A stretch of DNA of 64,000 nucleotides from JAICMB01 sp035295125 (GCA_035295125.1 DATGJP010000107.1:62001-126000), one strand, 5' to 3'. Shown: positions 1-9,209, numbered from the stretch's first letter. Translations and numbers: made by a program. The notes: generated from the letters alone by a model not told the origin.

Positions 1-66
1 GCCACGCTTACTTTCTGCATTACCGCGTTATCATAAGGCTTGACAAGGTCACCGAAAGGCACACTG

Positions 67-684
67 ATGAACAACTCTGTTCTGGTACCGATGGTCGTTG
101 AGCAGACTTCCCGTGGAGAGCGCGCATTTGACATCTACTCGCGCCTGCTGAAAGAGAACATCATCTTTCTCGGTACGCCCATCGACGATAACGTCGCGAA
201 CCTGATCATCGCCCAGATGCTTTTCCTGGCGGCGGAAGATCCGGAGAAGGATATCTCGCTGTACATCAATTCGCCCGGCGGCTCGATTACTGCCGGTTTG
301 GCGATTCTGGACACAATGAACCTGGTGGAACCCGATATCGTGACGTATTGCCTGGGACAAGCGGCATCCATGGGAGCTGTTCTCCTGGCTTGCGGCACGA
401 AGGGCAAGCGCTACTCCCTGCCGCACGCGCGCATCCTGATTCACCAGCCCTCCATGAGCGGTTTGGGTGGCCAGGCGACCGACATCGACATCTATGCTCG
501 CGAGATTTTGCGCATGCGGCAGTCGCTGAACGAGATCCTTGCGAACGCCACCGGCCAATCCGTCGAGAGGATCGCGCGTGACGTCGACCGCGACTATATC
601 CTGGAGCCCGACAATGCTCTGGAATACGGTCTGATCGATCGCGTTATCTCCAGCCGCGAGCTCACCCCGGTTCCGGCACGGTAA
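67..684 (+). CDS. clpP: ATP-dependent Clp protease proteolytic subunit
   Basis: This is the serine peptidase chamber of the cytosolic Clp protease. The ATG at 67 gives 205 aa, the normal family length; an in-frame TTG at 40 would add nine non-conserved residues. AAAGG lies just upstream of the ATG. The catalytic triad is visible: Ser101 in GQAASMG, His126 in ILIHQP and Asp176 in RDVDRD, with the oxyanion-side motif NSPGG at 68-72. No clpX is adjacent on the downstream side, and the upstream neighbour lies outside the window. Recognition is firm. Confidence 0.96.
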   Translation: MNNSVLVPMVVEQTSRGERAFDIYSRLLKENIIFLGTPIDDNVANLIIAQMLFLAAEDPEKDISLYINSPGGSITAGLAILDTMNLVEPDIVTYCLGQAASMGAVLLACGTKGKRYSLPHARILIHQPSMSGLGGQATDIDIYAREILRMRQSLNEILANATGQSVERIARDVDRDYILEPDNALEYGLIDRVISSRELTPVPAR

Positions 685-685
685 C

Positions 686-919
686 CTAACTCAGAACCTT
701 CTCAAACGGTTCGTCGATGACAGCGTACCCTTGTTCTGCCGGATGAACGTAATCAGGTGCAGGGCGGGCCGGTCCGGCATGTCGACACCGTCCATTGATC
801 CGCCTGATGGCTTTGTCATGGCTGGCGTAGATAATCGATCTATCGCGAGGCTGTCTTCTTCTTATCGATAGAGGTTGGCTGTCTTTCAAAACCTGAACGT
901 CGCGGTGCGAGGTCGCCAA
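686..919 (-). pseudogene. possible remnant of an SGNH/GDSL hydrolase C-terminus
   Basis: The 685-1057 gap holds no intact gene. On the minus strand the last ~25 residues of an open frame read ...PDYVHPAEQGYAVID..., which resembles the block with the catalytic Asp and His (DxxHP..GY) near the C-terminus of SGNH hydrolases. The rest of the frame (arginine-rich, no GDSL or SGN block) does not fit, so this is at best a decayed fragment. The resemblance is from memory and weak. Confidence 0.3.
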
Positions 920-1021
920 TCGATCTAAGGCATGGTCCAGGCGTCGGCTTCGCGCCGCGGACGTGCTGCGCCGAAACGACGGCCAATTAGTGCTGGCTCT
1001 TGCTCGTCGGGGCTTTTAGTG

Positions 1022-1056
1022 GCATACTTCCCATAAGCAAGTTATGGGAGGCTCCC
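1022..1056 (+). promoter_or_regulatory. leader with extended -10-like box and hairpin over the ribosome binding site
   Basis: TGGCATACT (about 1019-1027) looks like an extended -10. It is followed by a perfect 8-bp inverted repeat, TCCCATAA (1029-1036) and TTATGGGA (1042-1049), with loop GCAAG. The 3' arm overlaps the Shine-Dalgarno GGGAGG (1046-1051). A second pairing, GGGAG (1046-1050) with CTCCC (1052-1056), uses the same bases. The arms could form a translation-masking hairpin or an operator. Only the sequence symmetry is seen; the function is inferred. Confidence 0.4.
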
Positions 1057-1057
1057 T

Positions 1058-3658
1058 ATGACCGAATGGTTCACCACGCTCCGCCTCAAACTCCGGGCGC
1101 TCCTGCTCCGCCGCAAACTCGACCGCGACCTCCGGGACGAGCTCCAATTCCACCTCGATATGAAACAGCACAACGCCCAGCAGGTCCCATTTGGAAACCC
1201 CACGGTCCTCAAGGAACGGTCCCGGGACCTGTGGTCGTTTGTCACCCTGGAAAACATCTGGCGTGACATCATCCACGGGGCCCGCATACTCCGCAAGAGC
1301 CCCGGCTTCACCATCGCCGCGGTCCTGACCCTGGCTCTCGGAATTGGAGCCAACACCGCGATTTTCAGCGTGGTTCGCGCTGTCCTTTTCAACAGCCTTC
1401 CCTATCCCAACCTGGAGCGGCTGGTTGTGCTGCATGAAGCTCTGCCATACTCCGACCTCAACGTTTCGTGGCCCGATTTTCTCGATTGGCGCAAGCAGAA
1501 CCGCGTCTTCGAAAAAATGGCCGCCTACGTCGCCGCCGGATTTACCGTGTCCGGCGCAGAAGAACCCGTTATCGTTCCCGGCGCGCTCGTGTCCCCCGAG
1601 ATTTTCGATCTGCTTGGAGTTCAGCCTGCGCTCGGCCGTCTCTTCACTGCAAGCGACGACACGCCTTCCTCCGAACCTGCGGCAATCATCAGCTTCGAGT
1701 TTTGGCAACAGTATTTGAAAGGCGATCCCGGCATTGTAGGCAAGACAATCGCTCAGGAAAGGTCGCCCGTGGTCGTGATCGGGGTCTTACCGGCCGGGTT
1801 CCGGTTTCCAGGCAGCCATGTAGATGTTTACAACACCATCGGCCGGTTGGGTTCGATACCCGATTATCAGAACCGAGCCAACCACCCCGGCATTGTTGTT
1901 TTTGCGAGCCTCCGTCCTGGCGTCACCCTGGATGTGGCCAATGCCGACATGGCCACGATCATGCAGCGCCTTGGCACGATTTATCCAAAATCGAACCAAA
2001 ACGAACGCGCCACCATCGCGCCGATGTACAAGTATTATCTCGGCGACCTGAGCCGATCTCTCTTCCTGCTGGCGGGCGCCGCTCTTCTGGTTTTGGTGCT
2101 GGCCTGCTTTAATGTAGCTAACCTCTTGTTGGCCCGAGCGGCCGCCCGCGAGACAGAGTTTGGCGTCCGCGCGGCCCTTGGCGCCGCCCGCGGGCGTCTC
2201 ATCCGGCAGTCGCTGATCGAGAGCGTTCTGCTCTCGTTCCTCGGCGGCGGCGCGGGCTTAGCCCTGGGAACGTGGGCCGTCAAACCCCTCTTGCGCCTGG
2301 CGCCCGAGTCTATCCCGAACCTGGAAAATACCCGCCTCGACGCCGCCGTCCTGTTGTTCGCTTTAGGCGCCTCCATCGCCACCGGGTTGCTTTTCGGTCT
2401 CGTTCCGGCCATAAGAGCGATCCGTGCCCGTGTGAACGCCCTGCTGCAGGAAGGCAGGGGCCGTCTGAACGGCACGCTTGCCAGAAACAAGCTCAAATCG
2501 GCGCTGCTGCTGGCCCAGGTGGCAATTGCTGTGATCGTGGTGGTAGGCGCGACGTTGCTCATGCGAAGTCTGGGCGCAACGCTTGCGGTGAACCCTGGTT
2601 TTGTACCCGCTGGGTTGCTGTTCTTGCAGGTCGCGCTTTCCGGACCGCAGCCGAACGAGAATTACGATCGCAGGTTCGTGTCCGCGGCTCTGGAAAAGTT
2701 GCGCGCCATCCCCGGTGTTATCTCAGCGGACGCTGTGATGTGTCCACCGTTGCAGGGAAATTGCCTGGGATACACCAACCCCTACTTCCTCGACGGCAGT
2801 CCGGAACCTCCGGAAACTCAAAAGCCATGGACCTTCGTAAATATGGCGACGCCGGGTTACTTCTCCACGATGCGGCAACCGCTCCTCGCTGGCCGCTACT
2901 TCACCGAATCCGACAATCCGCAGTCGACTCCGGTCGTTATCGTCAACCAGGCCCTGGCACGCAAACTGGATCCGAATGGCGACGTACTCGGTAAGCGCCT
3001 CAAGACTTCGTACCTCGGTACCCTGCAGATTGTTGGCGTCGCAGGCGACGTAAAATACATGGGCCTGACGGCTCCAACCTATGCGGAAATATATCTGCCG
3101 TATGCACAGGCACCCTACCCGCTGCTGTCAATCGTACTTCGAACGGCAGTCGAGCCGGCCAGTTTGACCCGAGCTGCGAAGACGGCGATTCATGATGTTG
3201 ATAAGACCCAGCCGATCTCACACGTCATGCCGGCGAGCCGATATATCCTCGCTTCCGTGGAACGAAAGCGATTCTCCGTCGCGCTGCTGGGCATTTTCGC
3301 CGCCCTGGCGCTCTCGCTTGCCGCGATCGGTGTGTATGGCGTGAGCGCCTACAACGTCAACCAGCGGGTGCCGGAAATTGGGCTTCGGATCGCGCTTGGT
3401 GCGCGGACGGGTGATGTCCTGCGGTTTGCCATGGGGGCAAATGTCGTGTTGGTCGGCGGCGGTCTGCTTGCGGGCCTCGCCGTCGCCCCTCTACTGACGA
3501 GGTTGCTCGCCCATCAACTCTTTGGCATCACCGCGCACGACCCGCTGTCGTATGGCCTGGCGGCGATTCTGCTCCTTGGCGTTGCCGTGGTGGCCTGTTA
3601 TCTTCCGGCGCGCCGCGCTTTGCGCGTCGACGCCATGGTGGCACTACGCCATCAGTAG
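1058..3658 (+). CDS. ADOP-type double-FtsX permease (MacB-like, orphan)
   Basis: This is an 866-aa inner-membrane protein of the acidobacterial duplicated orphan permease type. The N-terminus (1-50) is a charged helical segment, followed by a MacB-like periplasmic core domain opening with a TM near 80-105 (LTLALGIGANTAIFS). There is an FtsX block around 330-470 (AGAALLVLVLACFNVANLLLARA) and a second near 735-860, ending in LPARRALRVDAMVALRHQ. Substrate is unknown. MacB and LolC relatives move lipoproteins or peptides, but no ATPase gene lies nearby, which is typical of this family. GGGAGG precedes the ATG. It is separate from the ADOP pair at 29-34 kb. Confidence 0.9.
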   Translation: MTEWFTTLRLKLRALLLRRKLDRDLRDELQFHLDMKQHNAQQVPFGNPTVLKERSRDLWSFVTLENIWRDIIHGARILRKSPGFTIAAVLTLALGIGANTAIFSVVRAVLFNSLPYPNLERLVVLHEALPYSDLNVSWPDFLDWRKQNRVFEKMAAYVAAGFTVSGAEEPVIVPGALVSPEIFDLLGVQPALGRLFTASDDTPSSEPAAIISFEFWQQYLKGDPGIVGKTIAQERSPVVVIGVLPAGFRFPGSHVDVYNTIGRLGSIPDYQNRANHPGIVVFASLRPGVTLDVANADMATIMQRLGTIYPKSNQNERATIAPMYKYYLGDLSRSLFLLAGAALLVLVLACFNVANLLLARAAARETEFGVRAALGAARGRLIRQSLIESVLLSFLGGGAGLALGTWAVKPLLRLAPESIPNLENTRLDAAVLLFALGASIATGLLFGLVPAIRAIRARVNALLQEGRGRLNGTLARNKLKSALLLAQVAIAVIVVVGATLLMRSLGATLAVNPGFVPAGLLFLQVALSGPQPNENYDRRFVSAALEKLRAIPGVISADAVMCPPLQGNCLGYTNPYFLDGSPEPPETQKPWTFVNMATPGYFSTMRQPLLAGRYFTESDNPQSTPVVIVNQALARKLDPNGDVLGKRLKTSYLGTLQIVGVAGDVKYMGLTAPTYAEIYLPYAQAPYPLLSIVLRTAVEPASLTRAAKTAIHDVDKTQPISHVMPASRYILASVERKRFSVALLGIFAALALSLAAIGVYGVSAYNVNQRVPEIGLRIALGARTGDVLRFAMGANVVLVGGGLLAGLAVAPLLTRLLAHQLFGITAHDPLSYGLAAILLLGVAVVACYLPARRALRVDAMVALRHQ

Positions 3659-3696
3659 CCGCGGCATTTGAAATCCGCCCTTCGGAACGGCCGAAT

Positions 3697-3705
3697 TGTT
3701 ACACT
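3697..3705 (+). promoter_or_regulatory. candidate extended -10 promoter for the Gfo/Idh/MocA gene
   Basis: TGTTACACT fits TGn plus a -10 hexamer (TACACT, 3700-3705), about 70 nt upstream of the ATG at 3777. No clear -35 box is seen, as is common with extended -10 promoters. Confidence 0.4.
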
Positions 3706-3776
3706 AAAGGCGAGTTTTCCTCAAGTGACCGGCCCCTACAACCTTGGCCCTTCCGCGTGGAACAGAGAGGATTTCT

Positions 3777-5171
3777 ATGCCCCAAAATAACGATTCCGTG
3801 GATCGTCGTGGATTCCTGAAGAAGGCCAGCGGCGCCGGTTTGGCGCTGGGTATGGCAAATACAGCGATGGCGGGAGCAGCCGCATCGCAAGGCAGAGTGA
3901 TCGGCGCCAACGACCGCATCAACGTTGCCGTCATCGGCGTTGGCGGGCGTGGCAGCTACGTCGGCCGCGCATTTCAATCTTTCGGCGAAAAGAACAACAA
4001 TGCCTGCCAGATTGTCGCCGTCTGCGATGTGTACGAGAAGCGTAAGCGCGAGGCCGCCGAGTTCTTCAAGGCCAAGGGTTATCTGGACTACCGGGAAGCG
4101 CTCAATCATCCCGATGTCGATGCAGTGATCGTAGCGACCCCGGACCACTGGCACGCGAAGATCGCCCTCGACGCCATGGGACGCGGCAAGGACGTCTACC
4201 TCGAAAAGCCGATGTGCCACACCAACGAGGAGATCAAAGCCCTCGCCAGCACGGTGAAAGAAACCAAGCGCGTGCTGCAGGTCGGGTCGCAGACGACCTC
4301 CGCGGATCAATGGTGGAAGGCAAAGCGTGCCATTGCCGATGGCATGATCGGCGACATGATCATGAGCCAGGGTTCCTATCACCGCAACTCCACAGAGGGC
4401 GAGTGGAACTGGCCCATCGAAGCCGCGGCGGGGCCGAACGGCAAGGGCGACAATTTTATCGACTGGAAGATGTGGCTCGGGCCAGCCCAGGATCGGCCGT
4501 ACGATGCCGATCGCTTCTTCCGTTTCCGTAAGTACTGGGATTATTCCGGCGGCATCGCCACGGACCTGTTCTACCACGTGGTCGCGCCCCTGAACATCTG
4601 CTGGTCGGAACCGCAATTCCCCTACAAAGTCGCGGGCAGCGGCGGCATCTACGTGTTCAAGGACGAGCGCGAAGTCCCCGACACGTTCCATCTCATGGCG
4701 GAATACCCCAAGGGACATTCGCTCGTGCTCAGTTCCTCGATGGCGAATTCGCAGCATATCCCTGGTCTGATTCGCGGGCATGAAGGCACCATCATCATGG
4801 TCGAGCACGGAATGTTCGAGCGCACAACGGAATACATCACGGTGAAACCGGAAGCGCGGCGGCGTACCAGCCGGCAAAACGGCGAGGTCATGGTGCATGT
4901 GGATGCGATCGGCGGCCCCAACTACGCCGACAAGTTCGGAACCGACACCATCCGCATTCTGGTGGACAATTCCAAGGACATGATGACGGCCCACATCGAG
5001 AATTTCCTCTCGTGTATGCGGACCCGTCAGAAACCGCACCTCGATGTGGAAACCGGCGCCCGCGCGCAGGCCTTGATCAATTTGTCGGTCGAGTCCTACC
5101 GCAAGGGCCAGGTAATGTACTGGGACGAGAAGAACTGGACCTCGACCACCACCCCACCGGTCAAAGCCTAA
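3777..5171 (+). CDS. Tat-exported Gfo/Idh/MocA family oxidoreductase
   Basis: This 464-aa NAD(P)-dependent oxidoreductase has a twin-arginine signal (DRRGFLKK near residues 8-15, then a hydrophobic stretch to ~38). The Rossmann motif VAVIGVGGRG follows at about 51-60. The family's EKP block is present (YLEKPMCHT, Lys expected near the catalytic site), with the C-terminal substrate-binding domain after it. Such exported members usually act on sugars or glycans in the periplasm; the substrate cannot be read here. The start at 3777 is chosen over an upstream frame because AGAGAGG lies 6 nt before it and it places the Tat motif correctly. Confidence 0.9.
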   Translation: MPQNNDSVDRRGFLKKASGAGLALGMANTAMAGAAASQGRVIGANDRINVAVIGVGGRGSYVGRAFQSFGEKNNNACQIVAVCDVYEKRKREAAEFFKAKGYLDYREALNHPDVDAVIVATPDHWHAKIALDAMGRGKDVYLEKPMCHTNEEIKALASTVKETKRVLQVGSQTTSADQWWKAKRAIADGMIGDMIMSQGSYHRNSTEGEWNWPIEAAAGPNGKGDNFIDWKMWLGPAQDRPYDADRFFRFRKYWDYSGGIATDLFYHVVAPLNICWSEPQFPYKVAGSGGIYVFKDEREVPDTFHLMAEYPKGHSLVLSSSMANSQHIPGLIRGHEGTIIMVEHGMFERTTEYITVKPEARRRTSRQNGEVMVHVDAIGGPNYADKFGTDTIRILVDNSKDMMTAHIENFLSCMRTRQKPHLDVETGARAQALINLSVESYRKGQVMYWDEKNWTSTTTPPVKA

Positions 5172-5183
5172 GCAGTACGCTTC

Positions 5184-6026
5184 ATGTTGTTGCAGCATAA
5201 GGTGGCGCAGGCGATTTCGCCTGCGCTTTTCTTTCTCGCCGTTCTTAACGCCCAGGACGCTCGCGAAATCATTCGCAAATCCGTCGAACTCGACCAGTTG
5301 AATTGGCTCCAGATGAAGCACTACACCTGGACCGCCTTCCAAACCGAGAAATCTCTGGATTCCCAAGGCGCGGTGAAGTCCGAGAAAACCGAAAAGTGGG
5401 AGACCGTGGTTCTATACGGCCGGCCGTTCCGCCGTATGCTGGAGCGCGACGGCAAGCCCCTCACCGCCGAGCAGCAGGCCGCCGAGCAAAAGAAGCTCGA
5501 CGAAAAGACCGCCAAACTCGAACGTGAGACGCCGGACGAGCGCGCAAGCCGTGTTGCCAAGGAGGACAAGGAACGCGAGAAGGACCGCGAGTTCCTTCGC
5601 GAAATCCCCGACATGTTCGACTTCAAGATCGAACGTGAGGACCAGGTCGATGGCCACCCGGTCTGGGTCATCGCGGCCACTCCGAAATCCGACTACAAAC
5701 CGAAGCACTCGGACGCGAAGCCGCTATTAAAGATCAAAGGCACCATCTGGATCGATAAGGCGGAACTCCAGTGGGTACGCCTCGATGCGGAAACCATCGA
5801 CACGATCTCCTTCGGATTGTTCCTGGCGCGGTTGAGCACCGGGTCGACTCTGCACTTTGAGCAGATGCGTGTCAATGACGAGGTATGGCTTCCGAAATAC
5901 GAGATGGTGCACGGTTCCGCCCGGCTTGGCCTGGTGAAGAAGTTTTCCATGGAACAGACCCTGACGTGGAGCGGTTACAAGAAATTCCAGGTCGATTCTA
6001 AGATCGTCCCCGCGGATACACAGTAA
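5184..6026 (+). CDS. secreted protein of unknown function, possible LolA-like fold
   Basis: This is a 280-aa protein with a short signal peptide (about residues 1-23, ending LFFLAVLNAQD). Residues 85-140 are a very charged, probably coiled-coil stretch rich in Lys/Glu/Arg. The rest looks beta-rich (for example GTIWIDKAELQWVRLDAE) and resembles outer-membrane lipoprotein-sorting type proteins, from general pattern only. It starts 12 nt after the oxidoreductase and may be cotranscribed with it. Codons 7-14 of its signal peptide are made from a dispersed palindromic repeat (5201-5226), which is unusual. Confidence 0.7.
   Translation: MLLQHKVAQAISPALFFLAVLNAQDAREIIRKSVELDQLNWLQMKHYTWTAFQTEKSLDSQGAVKSEKTEKWETVVLYGRPFRRMLERDGKPLTAEQQAAEQKKLDEKTAKLERETPDERASRVAKEDKEREKDREFLREIPDMFDFKIEREDQVDGHPVWVIAATPKSDYKPKHSDAKPLLKIKGTIWIDKAELQWVRLDAETIDTISFGLFLARLSTGSTLHFEQMRVNDEVWLPKYEMVHGSARLGLVKKFSMEQTLTWSGYKKFQVDSKIVPADTQ
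5201..5226 (+). repeat. GGTGGCGCAGGCG-type palindromic repeat inside a coding start
   Basis: This is a copy of the dispersed hairpin unit. GCGCAGGCGA and TTCGCCTGCGC form an almost perfect inverted repeat. Close copies are at 21706, 43410 and 55033 (same or opposite strand). Here it encodes KVAQAISPA of the 5184-6026 protein. Confidence 0.8.
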
Positions 6027-6121
6027 ACACCCTATACCAACTAAGTCGTTTGCCGGGCTCGGCTCCGGCGGGATTCCCCTTTTCATCTACTCAACACCGG
6101 TCGATAGACGAGAAGTCCCGA

Positions 6122-8056
6122 ATGCATATCGACAACCGCTCGGTTATCGTCGCAACGTGCCTGGTGGGCGCTATGATCAGCGTTCTCGGGGCCTTGATGT
6201 GGCGAAGCAGGCATACATATCCGGGATTCCTCCGCTGGATTTTCGGCAATTTCTTTCTCGTGGCAGCCTGCGTGGCCGCCGCTCTTCGCGATGTGATCCC
6301 CGACCTTGCCAGCATTCTGCTGGTGAACATAGGCGGATTTCTCGCCCTGGGCTGCTACCTCGGGGGCATTCAGGAATTCAGGGGCGAGCGGCCGAACGGC
6401 CGTGTAGTACACATCGTCGGCGTCCTCACGGTTCTGTTTCTGCTGGTCTTTCCCGATCCCGCGCACTTGAACGAGCGAGTGGCGGTGGGTTCCTTCTCCA
6501 AGGGGATTCTGGAAGCATACGTTGCCGCCAAGCTTCTGACGCGCTTGCCTGCCGGCCGGAAACTGGGGTACTGGCTCAGCGCGTCCGCTTTCGGGATACA
6601 CGCGGTGGCGCAAGTCGCCCGCGCCATTCTGACCTACACGGTCTGGCCCGTCAACTCGATCTTCGATCCGACGCCCGCGAACACGGCGTTCTTCATTGCC
6701 ACTGTGGCGGGGGTCATGATCTGGGTGTTCGGTTTTGTGATTCTCACAACTGACCGTCTCGTAGATGACCTGATTGCCGCCGAACGCCGGACTACTGCCG
6801 TAAATCGAGAGCTTGAGCAGTCCATCAAACTCGCTAATGCCGCCGCCTGCCAGGCTGCGAACGCCGATGCCAAGAAAACCGAGTTTCTCGCCCACATGAG
6901 TCATGAGATTCGAACACCGTTAAACGGCGTGATCGGCTTGACGCACCTGGCTCTCGACGGTCCTTTGACAGAGGAAAAACGCGCGGATCTCGAGATCGCG
7001 TGGAGGTCCGCCGAGTCATTGCTCGGTATTGTGAATGACGTCCTCGATCTGTCCAAGATCGAAGCTGGCCGCATGACGTTCGCGAACGAGCCGTTCGACC
7101 TTCGAACCACGCTCAACCAACTGGTGGAGTTGTTCGCCCCGCAAGCCTCGGCCAACGCCACCAAACTTCGCCTTCTCTACTCTGACGAGGCCCCAACCTG
7201 GTTCTCAGGGGACGCCTTGCGGGTGCGCCAGATTGCGATGAACTTTCTCTCCAACGCCATCAAATTCACGGACGCGGGTGAAGTCACTATCGGCGTGGAG
7301 TCCGTCGCCAAAATGGTGCGGATTTGGGTCCGCGATACCGGGATTGGCATTGAACCTGATGATTTGCCGCGATTGTTTTCGAACTTCACCCAAGCCGATT
7401 CCTCGACTACCCGTCAATATGGCGGCACTGGCCTCGGGTTGGCCATCTCAAAGCGCCTGGCGGTATTGATGAACGGAGCTGTGGGCGTTACGAGCGAGCC
7501 GCGGAAAGGATCAACGTTCTGGGTCGAACTTCCATTGACGCGATCGGAAGTTCCCACGACAGCTCCTTCCCGTGTTTTAGAGACCGTGGATCTCACGGGA
7601 CTGCGCGTGCTGATAGCAGAGGACAATCTCGTGAACCGGCACCTCATGGTGAAGCTTCTGGAGAAAAAAGGGCTTCTCGTCGATGTAGCGACAAACGGCC
7701 TTGAGGCCGTCGCGTACAGCACCTCTTCCTCCTACGCGGTGATCCTCATGGATTGCCAGATGCCGGGTATGGACGGCTACGAGGCCACCCGACGGATTCG
7801 AGCCGCCGAGCGAGGTACGGGCCAGCACACGCCGGTGATTGCCATAACGGCAAACGCGTCGGAAGGGGACCGCGATCAATGCTGGGCGGCAGGCATGGAT
7901 CAACACCTCACCAAGCCCATCCGGCCCGAGGCGCTGTTTCACGCGATTGCCGCTTATGCCGTCCGGAAGCCGAATTCCGAAGCGGGTTCGTGCCGAACTT
8001 CGGCTCCAGCCGCCGGCGGCAATAGCCGGTTGCGATGCGCTGAGGTGACAATCTGA
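6122..8056 (+). CDS. membrane hybrid sensor histidine kinase / response regulator
   Basis: This 644-aa protein has an N-terminal membrane domain (residues ~5-215) with about six or seven hydrophobic helices and no evident periplasmic sensor. A short linker is followed by a HisKA domain with phospho-acceptor His261 (LAHMSHEIRTPLNG). The HATPase has its N box (NFLSNAIKF), G1 (DTGIGI) and G2 (GGTGLGL) boxes. A receiver domain carries Asp544 (ILMDCQMPGMDGYEATRR) and Lys in LTKPIRP. It should autophosphorylate and pass phosphate to its own receiver; no HPt or output gene is adjacent. The start at 6122 is preferred because the membrane domain begins there. Confidence 0.92.
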   Translation: MHIDNRSVIVATCLVGAMISVLGALMWRSRHTYPGFLRWIFGNFFLVAACVAAALRDVIPDLASILLVNIGGFLALGCYLGGIQEFRGERPNGRVVHIVGVLTVLFLLVFPDPAHLNERVAVGSFSKGILEAYVAAKLLTRLPAGRKLGYWLSASAFGIHAVAQVARAILTYTVWPVNSIFDPTPANTAFFIATVAGVMIWVFGFVILTTDRLVDDLIAAERRTTAVNRELEQSIKLANAAACQAANADAKKTEFLAHMSHEIRTPLNGVIGLTHLALDGPLTEEKRADLEIAWRSAESLLGIVNDVLDLSKIEAGRMTFANEPFDLRTTLNQLVELFAPQASANATKLRLLYSDEAPTWFSGDALRVRQIAMNFLSNAIKFTDAGEVTIGVESVAKMVRIWVRDTGIGIEPDDLPRLFSNFTQADSSTTRQYGGTGLGLAISKRLAVLMNGAVGVTSEPRKGSTFWVELPLTRSEVPTTAPSRVLETVDLTGLRVLIAEDNLVNRHLMVKLLEKKGLLVDVATNGLEAVAYSTSSSYAVILMDCQMPGMDGYEATRRIRAAERGTGQHTPVIAITANASEGDRDQCWAAGMDQHLTKPIRPEALFHAIAAYAVRKPNSEAGSCRTSAPAAGGNSRLRCAEVTI

Positions 8057-8102
8057 ACATACCCGACCCTGGCGTGGGCGAACTCTTTGGGAGCGGCATG
8101 CG

Positions 8103-8163
8103 CCGGCGAAACCGCTGCGTCACCTTTATGGCTCAACATGTTGCGAGCAGGCTTCAGCCTGCC
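8103..8163 (+). repeat. two hairpin repeats downstream of the hybrid kinase
   Basis: Read on the minus strand, 8103-8124 is a degenerate copy of the GGTGGCGCAGGCGG unit (GGTGACGCAGCGGTTTCGCC). At 8147-8162, GCAGGC and GCCTGC flank a TTCA loop. They lie between the two convergent kinase genes and may also act as terminators, although no T-run follows. Confidence 0.6.
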
Positions 8164-8187
8164 CGACCTCAGCCACGGGCTACTAGC

Positions 8188-9156
8188 CTAGACCGGGTCC
8201 GGAAAGGCTGTCTCCAACCCGCAATCGCCGCATGTTCTGACGTCAACTTCAGCATTTAGCTCCCGTGCCATCTCTTCCACCCGCGTCTTCTGAGAGCCTG
8301 TATCATCGCACTGCTCGACGCGCAGTACGAGCTTGTCATTCCTGCGGTCCAAATCTACCTGGATCGGCGCCGGCCCGGATTTTGCGAGCATTTCGTTGAG
8401 CAGTAAGCCGAGCATGATGGAACCATCCGGAGTCATGCGGGCGTTTCCCGCCGCCGCGCTCAAAGTCACCTGGCCAACCGATACGTGATGGACATTGGCC
8501 AGTTTCGTTACGAGTTGGCCGAGGAAACGAGCCACGTCTACCGCTTCGAAATTCCCCGACTGATAAAGCAGCTCGTGGATCAATGCCAGGGCGTGGATCC
8601 GATCGTGGCTGTCGCGTAGAGCCCGCAGCGCTTCTGGCCCGACAACTCCCCTAGATCGCAAATTGAGCAGACTGCTCAAAACCTGAAGGTTGTTCTTGAC
8701 GCGGTGGTGCACTTCCTTGAGCAACTCTTCCTTCTCATGCACTGCTTGTTCGAGAATCTGCTGTTCCCGCACGCGCTCCGACACATCGCGCAGAATGACT
8801 GCAAAGACCGTGTCTCCGTCGACGGTAGTGCGGCAAATGGACGCTTCCGCCGGGAACTCCGTGCCGTCCTTGCGACGTCCGGCAATGAGTCCTCTCTCGT
8901 CCATGCGGCGGGACGCACACGGCGATTTTGCGAAGTTCTGCACGTGCCGGCGGTGAGCCGCTACCAGCAACATCGGAATCAGAATATCGAGCGGTTGGCC
9001 TTGTATCTCCCCGGCGCGGTAGCCGAAAATCGATTCCGCAGCCTCATTGAAGAGAATGATCTGCTGCTGACTGTTGATGATGATAATCGCATCTTCGGCC
9101 AGGGCGATGATCCGGGCAATCGGATCCTCTGCCGCCAGCCGTTTGGGTGACAACAT
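8188..9156 (-). CDS. PAS-containing histidine kinase-like protein (HisKA_2) with degenerate ATPase domain
   Basis: This is a 322-aa cytosolic protein. A PAS domain (~10-130) ends in ILRDVSER and is followed by a helix. A canonical HisKA_2 H-box (EVHHRVKNNLQVLSSLL, His about 148) is intact. The C-terminal ATPase region is short and altered: the N box reads LNEMLAKSG where family members have LNEL..NA.KHA. No DnGxG or GLGL glycine box can be found; CDDTGSQ stands in its place. It may therefore not bind ATP and may serve as a phosphorylatable or dimer partner. The neighbouring hybrid kinase is convergent with it. Confidence 0.8.
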   Translation of the reverse strand: MLSPKRLAAEDPIARIIALAEDAIIIINSQQQIILFNEAAESIFGYRAGEIQGQPLDILIPMLLVAAHRRHVQNFAKSPCASRRMDERGLIAGRRKDGTEFPAEASICRTTVDGDTVFAVILRDVSERVREQQILEQAVHEKEELLKEVHHRVKNNLQVLSSLLNLRSRGVVGPEALRALRDSHDRIHALALIHELLYQSGNFEAVDVARFLGQLVTKLANVHHVSVGQVTLSAAAGNARMTPDGSIMLGLLLNEMLAKSGPAPIQVDLDRRNDKLVLRVEQCDDTGSQKTRVEEMARELNAEVDVRTCGDCGLETAFPDPV

Positions 9157-9209
9157 TGGCTAAGAGACGCATGCAGTTTGTTTGCCAGCAGTAAGATTAA
9201 TACATTCAA

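Noticed and set aside
685..1057. tRNA or small RNA gene in the gap after clpP
   Set aside because: No T-arm (GGTTCRA) and acceptor pairing could be found; only a possible hydrolase remnant and the ADOP leader are seen.
3699..5366. A 555-codon open frame antisense to the Gfo/Idh/MocA gene
   Set aside because: It mirrors the codon pattern of the real gene on the plus strand, has no family features and no ribosome site. It is a product of high GC and codon bias.
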